Part shown: positions 17,850-30,117 of the stretch, piece by piece
Position numbering within the stretch: the stretch's first letter is position 1
Layout of the letters: every line of letters starts with the position of its first letter
NCBI GenBank assembly: GCA_008000375.1
Contig: SMOI01000117.1
Coordinates: 33,584-97,583 of the forward strand
DNA: 64,000 bases
Direction of reading: 5' to 3'
Source of the DNA: Poteriospumella lacustris
Lineage: Eukaryota > Sar > Chrysophyceae > Chromulinales > Dinobryaceae
The notes under the pieces: model-generated
What the model was told of the DNA's origin: nothing
The model's input: the letters and a program-made list of their open reading frames with translations, nothing else
The model's database searches: none
Position numbers and translations under genes: made by a program

Positions 17850-18551
17850 ATGGATAAAAATGATTCACGGAAGCGTAGCAGGACAGCTAGGGAGATCGAG
17901 GAGGAAGAATCTTCCAAATATTTGAATGGTTCCTCAAATACCAATCCTGACAATAATTCCACATCAACCATGGATCCTCGTTTGTTCGATCTGCAGTTTC
18001 CCAAGGATCTTGAAATGGAGTTTGCCTCGGCAATATTTGATTTGGGATTGAAACACGCATCTCCGAAAATTTTGATTCCGCTCATGCCCCAGGACGCCAA
18101 TCTCAATACGGAGCACATCAAATCCCACTTACAAAAGTATCGAATTCACAAGCAACGATCGAAAGAGGAATTTCAGCAGTTCTATGAAAAGTTCATTAAA
18201 GATCTATTTCAAGTGTGGGAGTCGCGACGATGCTGGGAACAATTTATGTCCGCCAATGCACAAAACAATTCTGGTTCACATCATTCGGCTCAAACCCTGA
18301 GTGAATCCTCTAGTCGAAGTGCCATGGTCAATGATGATGACATCAAGGAAGAAGAAAGTCTACGAGATGAAAGTCGACAAGAGCGATTGCGAAAGAAAAT
18401 CCGTCAATTGGTTGAACTGGAGGAGCAGCTTACGCAATCAGCAGCTGTATTGCAGCAATGGAAGGAGACTGGGGCCCAAATTTTGCAACAAACTAATGAG
18501 TTACAGAGAGAAATTGTCGATACAACAAACAGCCTTGAGAAAATGAAGTAG
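17850..18551 (+). CDS. GARP/SHLQKYR Myb-like transcription factor
   Basis: It has 233 residues from the ATG at 17850; a GTG at 17829 is not the start. The region from about 55 to 105 (DLEMEFASAIFDLGLKHASP...LNTEHIKSHLQKYRIHK) is a single Myb-like GARP domain. It ends in the SHLQKYR signature of plant type-B response regulators and many stramenopile factors. The N-terminus is basic (RKRSRTAR), a probable nuclear signal. The last 60 residues form a coiled coil, suggesting dimerisation. No receiver domain is present. Target genes are unknown. Confidence 0.82.
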   Translation: MDKNDSRKRSRTAREIEEEESSKYLNGSSNTNPDNNSTSTMDPRLFDLQFPKDLEMEFASAIFDLGLKHASPKILIPLMPQDANLNTEHIKSHLQKYRIHKQRSKEEFQQFYEKFIKDLFQVWESRRCWEQFMSANAQNNSGSHHSAQTLSESSSRSAMVNDDDIKEEESLRDESRQERLRKKIRQLVELEEQLTQSAAVLQQWKETGAQILQQTNELQREIVDTTNSLEKMK

Positions 18552-18670
18552 TACCGTGGCTAATTGGTCTCCGCCTATTGTAAATAGTTGTATGTCTTCA
18601 CCACTATGTGTTTATTTTGAAAGATAATTATGCAATCCTCAACAATTGATGTGTTATACAAAGGGAAGTC

Positions 18671-19211
18671 TTAATCGCTCTCAGTCTTAGATTCTTTCGC
18701 CGGTGGTAGGTCGTTGGCGTCATCATCTCCTTCTTCGCTTTCTCGAGTTCTCTTGCTAACGCGGCTGGACGATTTCGACTCAGCCGATCCTTCCTTTCGT
18801 GCTACTTCGTTTGATTTGGCTTTGGCAAATTGAATTCGCTACAACATACGACATGAAGTGGTGAGGCGATATTCAAACGAAAATGAAGAGGGCGGCCGTC
18901 TTACCAACTCCTTCCCGTAGAGCTTGAATCCTTGCTTTCCTTTCAATGCATTAGCGGCCGAAGAGGCGTTATCAAATATTACCCAAGCCTGAAGGATTGG
19001 AAAGAAGACGTGTCAGACGATCAATCACATTTCAGACGAGACCGTCTATTGCGCGTACCTGGCCTCTCATCTTCAAGCCTTTACAGGCAATGATTTGCCG
19101 AACCTTGCCATATTGTGAAAAGAGCATATACAAAAGCTTCTTCAAAGCATCCTTCTTGATTTTCTCGTTGATGTTGTTGATGTATAACGTTGGATGGGGA
19201 TCTGCCTCCAT
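18671..19211 (-). CDS. U2B''/U1A-type spliceosomal RRM protein
   Basis: Three exons: 19211-19059, 18988-18905 and 18838-18671; introns of 70 and 66 nt, both phase 0. The core product has 134 residues. TLYINNINEKIKKDALKKLLYMLFSQYGKV and RGQAWVIF are near-diagnostic for RRM1 of the U1A/U2B''/SNF family, which binds stem-loops of U1 or U2 snRNA. Only one RRM is present, followed by a short basic/acidic tail, so the second RRM of animal proteins is missing. The start at 19211 has a strong AAAATGG context and the expected N-terminal length. However, the frame stays open upstream through a further 66-nt intron to ATGs at 19556 and 19595, so a longer form of up to 240 residues is possible. Confidence 0.9.
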
Positions 19212-19696
19212 TTTGCTGTTTGCGCTGATGATTTCTGGAAAAAGAAACGCTGTTGTAAACCTCTCTGAAGCTGGGATTCTTCTCGCTTTGTCAAAAACGA
19301 CAACTGATTTTCGATTAATTTGTGTCTGCTTCTGTTGCCCTTCAATGAATTGAGAACTCCTGAAATCGGCCCCTTTCTTTGTTGTCGATGGGCGATGGTC
19401 GTCGCGCGGCTTGGCCTATGCAGGGAGGAAAAAGAAACTTTGTATATGTCTTATTTAGATAAGTAGTAGATACTTATGTACAAATAGAGTTTCGAGCCAG
19501 CTGATCTTTTCGACGCGGCGAACAACCGCTGGACGACTCGCTCTTTGGGAGGTCATTTTGTCAAGAAGTGCGTCAATACCTGAGGTCCATTTCATACCAA
19601 TACGGCGGATACGATAGCCCACAACCTTTGCTATAGCTTCACGAAAATTGAGGAAGTTTTGGATTTTTTTGGACAGTTAGCGAAAGGATATCAACG
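19212..19696. other. divergent region: possible extra U2B''-like exons and VTI1 promoter
   Basis: On the minus strand, 19415-19212 is open in frame with the RRM gene. A GTACAT/GCATAG intron (19416-19481, 66 nt) joins it to another open stretch at 19595-19482. This is either an N-terminal extension or a spliced 5' UTR open by chance. The right part must hold the promoter of the plus-strand VTI1 gene. Confidence 0.45.
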
Positions 19697-20463
19697 ATGG
19701 AACTGGATCGATTCAACAGATACGAAGAGGTAACCTCGCCGACAATCCAATCAAACGGCTGCGCTGACCAATTCCGCTTGATTTTTCATTTGTAGAACTT
19801 CTTGAACTCGTCGAGAATCATCTCACGATCGATCAACCAGCTCGAGAAGGCGAATGGAAATGTCGGTAAGTACCTTTTGTCTTACGCGTTTTTCTTTCGG
19901 TGCAACTTACAGTGTCTGCTCTTCAAGATCAAATCGTCGCAGCGTCGGTTGAGATTGAAGGCGAGTTGTCGGAAGCCGAAGGATATTTGCGTGCCATGGA
20001 CATTGAATTCCGTTCAATGACGTCGATGGAAAAGAGAGGTGCTCAATTGAAACTGAATGATTATCGAGAGGAGTTGAAGCAGCTACAGTCGACATACACA
20101 ACATCTAAATTGAGTGCGGAGTCTATAGCACTTAAAGGTGGCCCATCGAGCCGAACGAAGCTGCTGAATGCAAATCAAAAGCTGGATAGCTCCACAGCCA
20201 CGCTGGAACAGTCACGACAAATTTTGGCCAATACTCAGCAAGTAGGAGATACAGTGTTGACTGATTTGGAGACACAAAAGGAGACCCTGATGGATGCCCG
20301 CAATAAGGTGAAAGAAACGAAAGACTTTACTTCAGAAGCACGACGTGTGCTACGTATGATGGGCAACCGAGCCATTATTCATAAAATGTGTGTGATTTTC
20401 ACCATCATTGCTCTTGGTGCAGCAATCGTTGCCACTGGTTACTATGGCGTCACCAAAAAGTAA
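19697..20463 (+). CDS. VTI1: Vti1-type Qb SNARE
   Basis: Three exons: 19697-19729, 19796-19865 and 19913-20463, with introns of 66 and 47 nt. The product has 217 residues. An N-terminal helical domain (EGELSEAEGYLRAMDIEF, NDYREELKQLQ) precedes a Qb SNARE helix with heptads around the central Gln (STATLEQSRQILANTQQVGDTVLTDLETQKETL). RARxx-type helices and a single C-terminal membrane anchor follow (CVIFTIIALGAAIVATGYYGV). Vti1 proteins act in Golgi, endosome and vacuole fusion. The first exon is only 11 codons; its phase and GT/AG sites fit. Confidence 0.88.
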
Positions 20464-20961
20464 ACGCTCTGCTTGTTCGATGGGGAATTCTGTTGCAAGG
20501 AAAACTTTGGTAGAGCAGTATTTTTTGTCCGCGGGCAAGAGGGAGGGATATTGATAGTGTTTTGTTTTTCTAGTGTAAAATGGCGAGGTTGCCGATTTTT
20601 TGAACAATTATTGTGACAACCGATGAGGTTGATAGCAAACAGTACCGAGTTGGGTGTGTATGTGTGTCTGTTTGGGTCACTTCCACATGTTGTGACGGGT
20701 ACGAGTGTAGAGCAAAAATACACCGGAAACCAACGCGACCGTTCGATTGAATGGATTCCAAGCCTCGCCATTCACCCAGCAGTGGTTCCTTTGCACCAAC
20801 TCAGCCAGGACAGTTGTGTGACCCATGGTGCAACAACTAATGCGTCAACTGGACACTACCCCTCTCCAAAACGGTTGCGCTCGAGACAATTTCACAATTT
20901 ACAAGACGAATACTCAGAAAAACAAACCAAATCAAACCCACTATACATACCAATGAACCTC
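20464..20961. other. convergent intergenic region
   Basis: It lies between the 3' ends of VTI1 and the EF-hand-like gene. No ORF is supported; it probably consists of two 3' UTRs. Confidence 0.4.
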
Positions 20962-23780
20962 TCATTGCACACCAGAATGTGTGTCATGACTAACATAACT
21001 ATGACTATCCGCGGGCCCCACACCACTACTTCCTTTCTCCATCGCAGCTAGTTGTTGTGCCATGGGTCCTTTCAGTGTGTCACTGTGTCGCAACTTGTCC
21101 GAGTCAAAATCCGATCGATACGTCGACGAAAACTCACGGTTGTCTTGCACCAAGCCTACCGTTTGTTTCGGCAGGTTTCCACCCCACATCTTCTCAGACA
21201 GGTCCATATTCTGCCGCTTAGACATCCGTTGCAGTGGTTGCTGTCGGAACGACTGCAAATCACCCAGAAAAATAGATGACTTGTAACGAATAGCGTCTTC
21301 AATACGAGATTGGGTACGATGCATCTCTCGCAGTTGTGCATTCAAGGTTTCGTAGGCCAGCCGGTTCTTGGTCACGTCCATATTCGCCTGTTTGCGGGCA
21401 TATCGTTCTTGTCGTCGATGTTCTCGTTTGGCTGCTTCTTGCATCGCCAATGAAGGAACATCACGTCGAACTGGCTGCGAGGGTTCATAAATCAAAGGTG
21501 GGTATTGCATGGAAGCCACGGAACGATACATGTCATCGGCATCCCATCCTTGGCTATTGCTATGGTGATTCGTTGTGAAGGACGAAATCACTGATGATTC
21601 CCGCAAGGGACTGAGGGGTCCACTATACGAAGAATACGACAAACTGGCTTGATCGTCACCGTGACTGCCTCCCCCGCCACTGTTTAAATCCGACGCGGAA
21701 TCATAGTAACGCACGTTGACCCCGAGTCCCACACGAGACGCATCTTGACTGGCTAACTTATCGGCAAATGTCTTCTTTCCCCCCAAATGTGACACGGGTT
21801 GGCCTAACGAAGCAGTGAAATCCGTCTTTTCAATGCGCATGATCTTCGTGGGGTCCTTGGATCGACCCATGGATTGCGACGGGTCAATGACTTGAGTGTA
21901 GAAATCACTCATATGATCCTGGGTCGCCTGTGATCGATTCACCAGTTTCGATAGGGCTTTCTTTTGAGAAGCGGCAGTCGTATGCTTCACTACTTTCGTT
22001 GGTGATGCTCCCGTGGCCAACATATTCAAAAACTCCGCTTCCCCATCATCGGAAGGCGGTGCTTGTTCGATGAGCAAGCCGAGATACGACCCCGACGCAA
22101 CAGATGCTGTGCCTCCTCCGGCAGTGCTCCCAAATCCAGTCGTTGCACTCATATTATCGGATTCTTTCCCCTTGCTGATGTGATGATCGATGTTATCTGT
22201 CACTACCATGGACTTCTGTTTGGTGGTGTGCTCTTTCGCCCAGTCACGTTTGTTGAATTTCGAGGCGGGTTTGCCTGGAGATGCCGACGGTTGAGGAGCG
22301 GCCAGCTCATTGGAAGTGGTCAATGCTTCCAATCGCGCAGGCTGTGCCTTCGCCACTTGATATGTCCCATGTGATGAAGGTGATGGTGGTGGATGAGCAT
22401 GTAATGACAACGACGGGTCGGGCGCCATTTCATAGGAATTGATTTGCGCCACTTGATTGGCTGTGAGTGGCCGCGTTGGCGTACTCGCCAACGGAGATGG
22501 TCGAACCGCAGGAATTGAGGACGATGAATTCTGTTGATGGGTCGTTTGTCCATGACTGCTGATGGGCCCAGACGACGTTAAGGTGGGCAAGCTGGGTAAC
22601 GACTGAGACACTGCGAGCGAGCCTCGTAACATGGTGCCTTTCAACGTTTCATATTCTTCTTTAAGGCCTTCCCGTGTTAACTCTTCATCTATCAACGCTG
22701 ATCGTGACTTCAATCGATCGATTTCACGAGCACGGAAATCATAGAAAGGAATGGCGGCAAGGTTGAGTTGGGAATGGTGAAGAAAGCGTGCATACTTGCG
22801 ATGACTCTCGTTCGTGGGTGGCTTGTGGAACACTTCCTCAATAACATTGTCCAACTCTTCTGGATCGACATCCAGACCAAACGTACGCATACCCAGCGCT
22901 TTCTTCATTCTCTCCACTTCGTTCTCTAACCCTTTCGACCGCTTCAATTCTTCCAATCGCTTTCGTTCTGGGCTTTGTTCGCTAGCTCTCGAACCAGCAA
23001 CAGATCCATCACCCGCCATTACTTGCTGAGCTCTCTTTTGTTTGATATGAAACTCCAAAAAGTCCTTCAATTTCGTGTTATCTTTGTTGTGCTCGTGACC
23101 GTAGAACTCACGCTCTTCGACTTTCTTCAGAAAGTCGCGTACTGCGAGGGTGCCACCGTGACTCTCATCCACATAATCGAATACTAAACGTCGTTCATCG
23201 GCTCCCAAATACTTATCCAAATCGTTTCTCTTCAGATATTTCTCGAATTCGCTTAAGGATACGTTGTCCGATGGCTTCTTATGGAACTACGATATAGAAG
23301 AAGCACACGGTCAAGACTCCATCGAGTCACAAAAGATATAAATATCGAACTTACAGTACGCAACATAGTTGCAACAGTTCCATACGCACCACGCACAAGA
23401 CGGCACATATTGTCAACAGCCTCTTGTCGATTCTTGGTTCGTGCATTGTCAGCAGCGATTTCTTCCAGAGACTTTGGCTTCACGCCTTCATGGACTTTCA
23501 CGTTACGCAAGTCGGTGTACGAGGCAGAATGAACTGTCTCGAAGTCTCTCTCGTAGATGGATTTCGGCTTCCAGGTCGCTGAAAGCTTCAAACATCTCTT
23601 GGTCTCTGCAAGTTCCTTTTGCTTGTATTCATCGGGAGCAATCATCGTGTGAGCCCATGCCCGAGTGAACGTGCTTTTCTCGCTGGAATTATTGACAGAT
23701 ACATTGTTTTGCTGTGAAGGGTCGCTTCTCCCCGAAGCCAGATTGCTAGCTCCGGTTTGATGCTTTCGTTCTCGCACCAT
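20962..23780 (-). CDS. large EF-hand-like protein of unknown role
   Basis: Two exons, 23780-23355 and 23286-20962, joined by a 68-nt phase-0 intron (GTAAGT/CGTAG). The product has 916 residues. Residues 140-215 (NVSLSEFEKYLKRNDLDKYLGADERRLVFDYVDESHGGTLAVRDFLKKV) read like degenerate paired EF-hands lacking most calcium ligands. The rest is Ser/Pro-rich and probably disordered, with a basic coiled-coil stretch near the C-terminus (AKREHRRQERYARKQANMDV) and FGRFPP-like short motifs. Such proteins are common in cilia and cytoskeleton, but I recognise no named family. Confidence 0.75.
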
Positions 23781-23964
23781 TGTTACAACACCTTGCTATC
23801 ACGCACTGTCTGATCGAAAAACAAAGAAATCTCCACAATACAAGGCGTAAACGAATAAGAGTTTTTCTATCAAAGTCTTTCACTCCTTTCTCAAGTGACT
23901 CAATCGTGGCTGGCAATGTGTATCGAGACATACGATTGACGATACCTTTGGTATCTCCTCAACG

Positions 23965-25244
23965 ATGAAACAACCCACTCGCCGTGTTGTTGCTGCTGTC
24001 TCATCGCCCGCTGAGGACCTCTGTCAAGATAGCGTGAAACGGCGATGTGTCGGTTCGCTTCTATAAGGTTATAGCGACATGGGACAGGATGGAGCAGTGT
24101 ATCATCATCCTTGACCTCTTTCTGCCCCCCGAAATTGTGCCATAACCGCAGCCAACAAAGAAAATCGCACTGCCAAACGTGCGATAGAAGGTGCTCTTGA
24201 TGGATTAGACGGTGAAATTTGGGATTTGAGGATCATTCAGAGCATCAAACAAAAAAGTTCATCTATCGCCAAATCATCGACTCATCGACACAATTCAATT
24301 TCGATGGACACATATGGGTCTTCGGGCTTTATAGGCTCCGGGCGGCCATCAACGACCGTGTTGACGGAGCGATCGGCATATATTGCACGACATCCTGTCA
24401 CTCAAACAGCTGAGCTTCACTCGTCCGATCACTGTATTGCGCCAGTCTGGCCAAGTATCACGGCAACCCCTTGGTAAGCTCCGATTGAAGAAGTATTCGG
24501 CCGTAGTTCCACTGATAAATGTAATTAATCAATGGTTTACTTTCATAGGGATGCAAAGGCAAAGCTTTTGAGCGGCGGGTATGGAAGTCCGATGCATGTA
24601 TGTTCAGAATGCCCATTTCCACATCAACGATCTCACTGAACCCTACGATTTCATCTCGAATACAGCGAACAAAGATATCTGAAGATTGTCCCGCCTTTTT
24701 CTTCAATCCTCACAAGGCTACGAACTATGATTTCACCGCCCCGCGTCCCTCATTCACGCGCACCATGGCGAAGAAATCAGAAATGGGCAACGAGTCTTGT
24801 TTTGTATTGCCCGGAGGAGAAAGTGTGCTGGCAGCGACGATGAAGTCTCGAAAGTCGCACGCGGATGGAAAAAAGAGTTACCGAATCTATGACTACGATG
24901 GGAAGAGAGTAAGTGAGAGTTCCCGTCGTGTGTGAATGCATTGGCACTGACAATGACTCCACGATCTTCTTGTTTGCTTACAGGGCATGCTTCTGAATGT
25001 TCCACCCCCGACGCAGCGAGATCTACCTCCTATCAACTGGGATTCTACCAGTCGCCGATCGACGGCTCGTGATAATGGTACTGGCAACCAGCGTACGCAT
25101 GCCGTCGTTACAGAACGGAGTAATGCCCCCCAGTCTTCTCGCCCAGGAACATCCGGCGCGGCGTTGGGGAGCGGTAGAATAGTATCATCGCGCTCTATCC
25201 AAGGAGCTGGTACTGTCGCCTTATCGTCGCATCGTCAACGATAG
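23965..25244 (+). CDS. five-exon gene, unknown 318-residue protein
   Basis: Reconstructed from phase-compatible splice sites: exon 1 23965 to about 24046 (donor GTGTCG; 24052 is an alternative), exon 2 24152-24473, exon 3 24549-24597, exon 4 24666-24908, exon 5 24984-25244. The last three introns are 75, 68 and 75 nt. The frame is open throughout. Segments such as KRAIEGALDGLDGEIWDLR and GKKSYRIYDYDGKR look structured; the C-terminal 70 residues are Ser/Arg-rich. No family is recognised. Exon 1 and its weak donor are the least certain part. Confidence 0.6.
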
Positions 25245-25665
25245 ACCATATTCGTTGCGTATTGTCTTTCGAAACGGTCGCCACACTGCTGTCGTCGTCA
25301 CAACTGTGCTGTTGCCCCCACACCCTACCCCGTCTCCTCAGCTGCCAGTGAGATTTTCAACTCATCCAAGTTGATCGTGTGTCTGTTGTCTGCATCGTTT
25401 GTTTGCATTCATTGTTTGTTGCGCGTGTTCATGTTCGTTGTCATATAATCAAGAAACTCGTCGGTATGGGTATAGATACACGCCCTTCGGTGCAAGCGCA
25501 GTGGTATGTGTTTGTAAGCCGGACTATTGCTAAACTTCCCCCCTCCCTCAAACATGAACGGGCCCTTTGGTTTTCTTCGTAGACAAAGAATGATCACGAA
25601 ATAAGTTAGACGCGACTTTACACCAGCAGTGGTCGCCATTGAAGCCCTTCCACTCCACTTTAGAC
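25245..25665. other. convergent intergenic region
   Basis: No gene. It lies between the 3' ends of the five-exon unknown gene and the HECT ligase gene, and presumably holds their 3' UTRs. Confidence 0.4.
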
Positions 25666-26737
25666 TTAAGACAGTTCAAAGCCACTGTGCGATCGAATCG
25701 CATACAACAACTTCTCCCGTAGAACGTCAATGGATCCATACAAAGGCAACTTCAACAAATTCATACAGGTCGCTGCGGTAGGCAATCGTGGTTCTTCATT
25801 TGGAATGTGACTGGATCCTAACGGCACGGACGAGTATGGAGACACTTGTTGAATGCTAAACCGAGGATTCAAGGCTTGGAAACCTAGCAATGGCTGTCGG
25901 GGCGATGACGTCACAAACTTCAGGAGAAGCGCTTGGTCTTCAGCCGACATTTCCGCGACAACTTGCCAAAATGCTTGCACATAGGGCTGAGAGGGATGAT
26001 ACCCGGAGGCATACACGACATGGCGTTGCATGTCATTCAAATCGATCCGTCGGCGATCCCCACTGATCAACAACTGCAGTTCTTGCGTGTTGAACATACG
26101 AATCCATTCCAAGGGAATCATCACCCGGAATCCTTTCAAAAACGCACGACAATGTTCCTGAATCTTCACGTTTTGTTTGAAATTGGCCAACCGATAGATG
26201 TAAATCAACAAATTGGCATTCGTCACGCGTGTTTGGCTGCCCTGTGGGATCAGATCCTCAGTGATGCGCTTGCCCTGCACGACCCATTCCGTCTATAGAT
26301 GTTCGGCAGGCCCACGATTGATCAGTAAGCGCACGGAATCAACAACACGACACGACAATGGTACTTACATCAAAGAACAAATCCAATTCATCGACGGAAC
26401 CTTTCTCTTGGAAGACGTATCGTTTCAAATTCATCAACGAGCGATATAATTCCGCGTCAAGATGGTACAAATCATCCAACGAATTTGTACGCCCCAACAG
26501 CACATTCAAAAAACCCGGCGCTAATTCCGATTGGTACAAGATTTTCTATCGGCCGACAAACATCATCCAACAAGCAGTGTCAGATGCACATCGTTGTCGT
26601 TGAACCAGCGCGTGCAGCAACAACACCTTACCTCGTACAAAGCCTTGCCCAACATTTTACCCGCAAACTCAAAGAGTTCCAAATGTGAACGATCACGCAA
26701 CGAACCGGCCTTCATACGCTTGTTATTGCTGCTACTG

Positions 26738-26777
<40 letters not shown>

Positions 26778-29721
26778 GCATCGGATCAGAACTCACGGTA
26801 ACCATGCTGCTGCTGCTGGACGAAGCCGCTGCTGCACTGGCGGTCGCACTTGCAACATTTGACGACGACGTATGAGCGGTAGGTTTGGCTTCTAATGCTT
26901 TCGTCAATGGCCCCGCCAATTTCCCGATCATATAAGCCGAGGCAGGATTCGGTGTCAACAAATGATCCGTCGTGGTCACGAACAAACCCAACGCTGGATC
27001 ACTGATCAACTGTGCGAAATCATCCATGAATTCTTTGAACAATCCACCGCCATCAATACCCGCCTCTGCAAAACCTTGTTCGGAAATGAACTCCACTTGT
27101 ACACGTCCCTTCATGCGGAGGCCCAGTACATGCAATCCCGTCATCGCATCTTCCAACATATGATCTCGACGTACGGAGATACGGACGATTTGTCCACCGG
27201 CGATCATTTCATCGATGTTCAAGCGACCCGCCAGGGCAGAGAAGTATTCTTTCTTGTCATGATCCACCAAACTTTGAAACAACGCGACACGTTGCGTGAA
27301 GGGAATCACTTGTGGAATACACGTCAAGACGGTTTGTAAGCTGGGATTCTTCACAAAGAACGTGCCTTCGCGGTTGGCCGTGGCATTCAACAAGACATTG
27401 TTGTCCCGATCCACTTGGTAATAACGTTCGGAAGTTTCCGCATCGACCAATTCGAATTCAAACGACGGCAACGATGGCCATTGGTAGTCACTGTCGGCGA
27501 GATACGGTCGACGTTCGTGACGAATGCATAATTGATGAAACAGCCGCATGGAGGCCATCAACGAGGAGTATTGCAGTACACTGGCGTACGAGATCATTTG
27601 TTCTTGTGGATGCAAGAACGACGACATCAAATCGCAGGTGGGTTCCGTCCAAAAGATCTTGAAAAACCACTGCTTCAAGAAGCGTGTCATCTCGATCAAC
27701 GTCGCCGTAGACACGAAGGATCCACTGAACAGTTCTTGATCGTCCGTCGCCGACAATTGTTGATTGAAAATCGCACAGAACAAATAAATCAAGGCGATCA
27801 GCGTCTGATACAACGTTTCGGTATCCATTTCACAGGTCAAAGCCGATTGTTGGAACCGAATGTCGCCGATCACGGTCTTCTTGTCGGACATAATCAACAA
27901 CGGCACAATGGGTTCAAAATGCTGCCACAGGAATTGCCACAACAACAGGGAGATAGGTGCATGGGGTCGACTAAAGGCCAAGGTTCGCAACAACGCTTCC
28001 CGGGTGGTGGCTTGTGCTTTGGACGTTTGAGTGAAGGCGATATTTGTGTTTGCAGTGTCCAATACCTTGTAGGGATACGACATCAACACCTTGGCATACA
28101 CGGCAATCACGGACAGTTGCGTCTGCAACGACTGTCCGGATTCCGCCAAGACATCAAACAACGCCGCGGCGATGTCTCGATTCGTCAAGACTTTCAAAAT
28201 GGCTTCAATCGGATCCATGATGACTTGCGCTTGATGCGACACGAAAAATTTGTTTTCGCGACGCGCAATTTCATTCAGAATCATGCTGATGCGAATTTCC
28301 AACTTGCGATTGCCATCGCCGACCAAATACTCAGTGAAAATCTCTTGCTCTTGTGCTTGCCATGCGGACCGTAACGAGGCACCTGGATCATCACTGGACT
28401 CGTCGTTGACGGAGATATCGACATCCATGGCGGAGGCGTGGCGATCCCCACTGGCAGGAGGAAGATGATCTTCCGACTCCAACAGCAACAACGGAAATCC
28501 GGGAGTATTCCGACACAGATACAGCACCAGCGGAATTCCGTGTTGCGGTAACGCAGAAGACGATTTCACCGCACTGGTACTGGTGGGTTTGCTTGTGAAC
28601 AATCCACTCGATGCCGCACTACCGACAGCAGCGACAGTAGATGAACTAGACATCGCGACTGTGCCAGTGAGATTGTCTTGAAACAGTGTGCGAATGGCTT
28701 TGATCCAGGGGATACGTACGCGCTCCAGCACACGGGTATCCGACGTCACGTTGCTTAAAAACAAATGGCTGAAATTCGCAATGCAGTAGAATCGCTGAGT
28801 CCAACTGTTCGTCGCTTGAGCGGCAAACAGAAAATGCTCCAACAGATGGTCGGCGCTGTGTTGTATCACATCACTCCGCGCAATGACTTGAAGCGAACGA
28901 CTCAACAGCGCATTCGACTGCAAGTTGGCAATGGAGAATATTCGTTCACTGATACATTGAATTCTCGATGCCAAGTCAGATTCCGTTGAACTTTGGAACA
29001 GATGAACGAGCAGATCTGTAATCTTGGCGAGAGTGCTTTCCACGAGCTCGCCGGGCTGTGCCCCGTACAGTTTGTGCAACTCCCCCACGCTTAAAGCCAG
29101 CAGGTCGAAAATACGAATACTCCAACGACCTGCAGTCGCTCCATCATGACAGAGAACTGAAGCTGAACGAAGGATAAGACCCGTATGTTCAGCGTCGCCG
29201 TCGCGACATAGCGCTGGTAGCAAGAGCAATGCACACTTCAACATTCGAACCACCAGAAATTCGCATCTTTCACGCTGCGTAGGATCCTTGTTCAAAAGGA
29301 CATTGTAGTTTGCATCGTTGGAGGCGATAGAATCGACCAAGAGTAGCTGCAGTTGTACCATTCGGGCTGAATCAGCATACTCTCGAAAGAAGAAGGATAA
29401 CTGCTGCATAAGCTCCGTCATTGTCGCAACAGGCGGGAGGAAATTCACCCCTTTCGCTTTCAAAACTGCTTTTAATCCACAAATGCCGTTCAACTTCTTG
29501 TCAAATTCAGACCTGACTCGGTCGAACTCTTTCCGTTGCGTGATGTATTTGCGATACAAAGTCTGATACGTCTTGGCAGCATCATTTCGCTGTCGCACGA
29601 GAGCTCGATTTTCACGTTCTTTTTTCGCTTTTTCTACTAAATCTTTGGCGGACGCCTTCGTATCTCGGCGCTTTGCACTTGTTGCCGATGATCGAGGTCC
29701 TCCAACTTTTCCGTCGAACAT
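25666..29721 (-). CDS. UBE3C: UBE3C/UPL-type HECT E3 ubiquitin ligase
   Basis: Three exons: 29721-26632, 26545-26369 and 26292-25666, with introns of 86 and 76 nt, phase 0. The product has about 1297 residues. The start is the ATG at 29721 (MFDGKVGG), matching the short UBE3C-type N-terminus followed by a basic IQ-like helix. The C-terminal HECT domain contains VEFISEQGFAEAGIDGGGLFKEF, ELFEFAGKMLGKALYE, LVTNAN-type loops and the catalytic Cys in RLPTAATCMNLLKLPLYGS. A roughly 60-residue insert rich in Ser and Ala, including a run of about 16 Ser, splits the N-lobe between GPLTKALE and RDRSHLELFEFAG. Predicted role: polyubiquitin elongation on proteasome clients. Confidence 0.9.
26730..26776. 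repeat. CTG/CAG trinucleotide repeat encoding poly-Ser in the HECT domain
   Basis: About 12 consecutive CTG triplets with a few CTA interruptions. Read on the minus strand they are AGC codons giving the poly-Ser run. The repeat probably varies in length between strains. Confidence 0.88.
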
Positions 29722-30117
29722 TATCCCGTCGCCTTTCTTCAACCAAAATCAGAAACTTGTTCAAATAGAAACTATGCACTTCAGTGCACCTTTGGTATGT
29801 TGCTATTGCGATGTATGATAATGATCTATGCGGTGGTTCAGCTGAACTTCTCGACCCTACGCCATCGTCGCTGGGAAAGAATTCTCGAGAAGATGGCGGG
29901 CGGCTGGCGAGAACCGAGAGACGAGCGAGCACCAAAATTTGTAACCGCCCGCGATCCAGGATGACGACGACGTGGCTTTCTGGTTTCGAAGTTGAATTCG
30001 AATCGAGTGCCGCATTGCCATTTCATTCACAATACTGTAGCTGGGCGCTGTATGCTTGGTGTCTTTCGTTTCGGCGTTAATCAACATCGATTTAAGTTTT
30101 GGAAAAAAGTGCAGAAA
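29722..30117. other. divergent promoter, HECT and HRDC genes
   Basis: No gene. ATGACGACGAC lies at 29961-29971, about 150 bp before the HRDC start. This 11-mer recurs upstream of other genes in the window. Confidence 0.45.

Noticed and set aside
24458-24706. 82-codon minus-strand ORF over the five-exon gene
   Set aside because: It looks protein-like locally, but no splice partners or start were found, while the plus-strand model gives four phase-consistent junctions.
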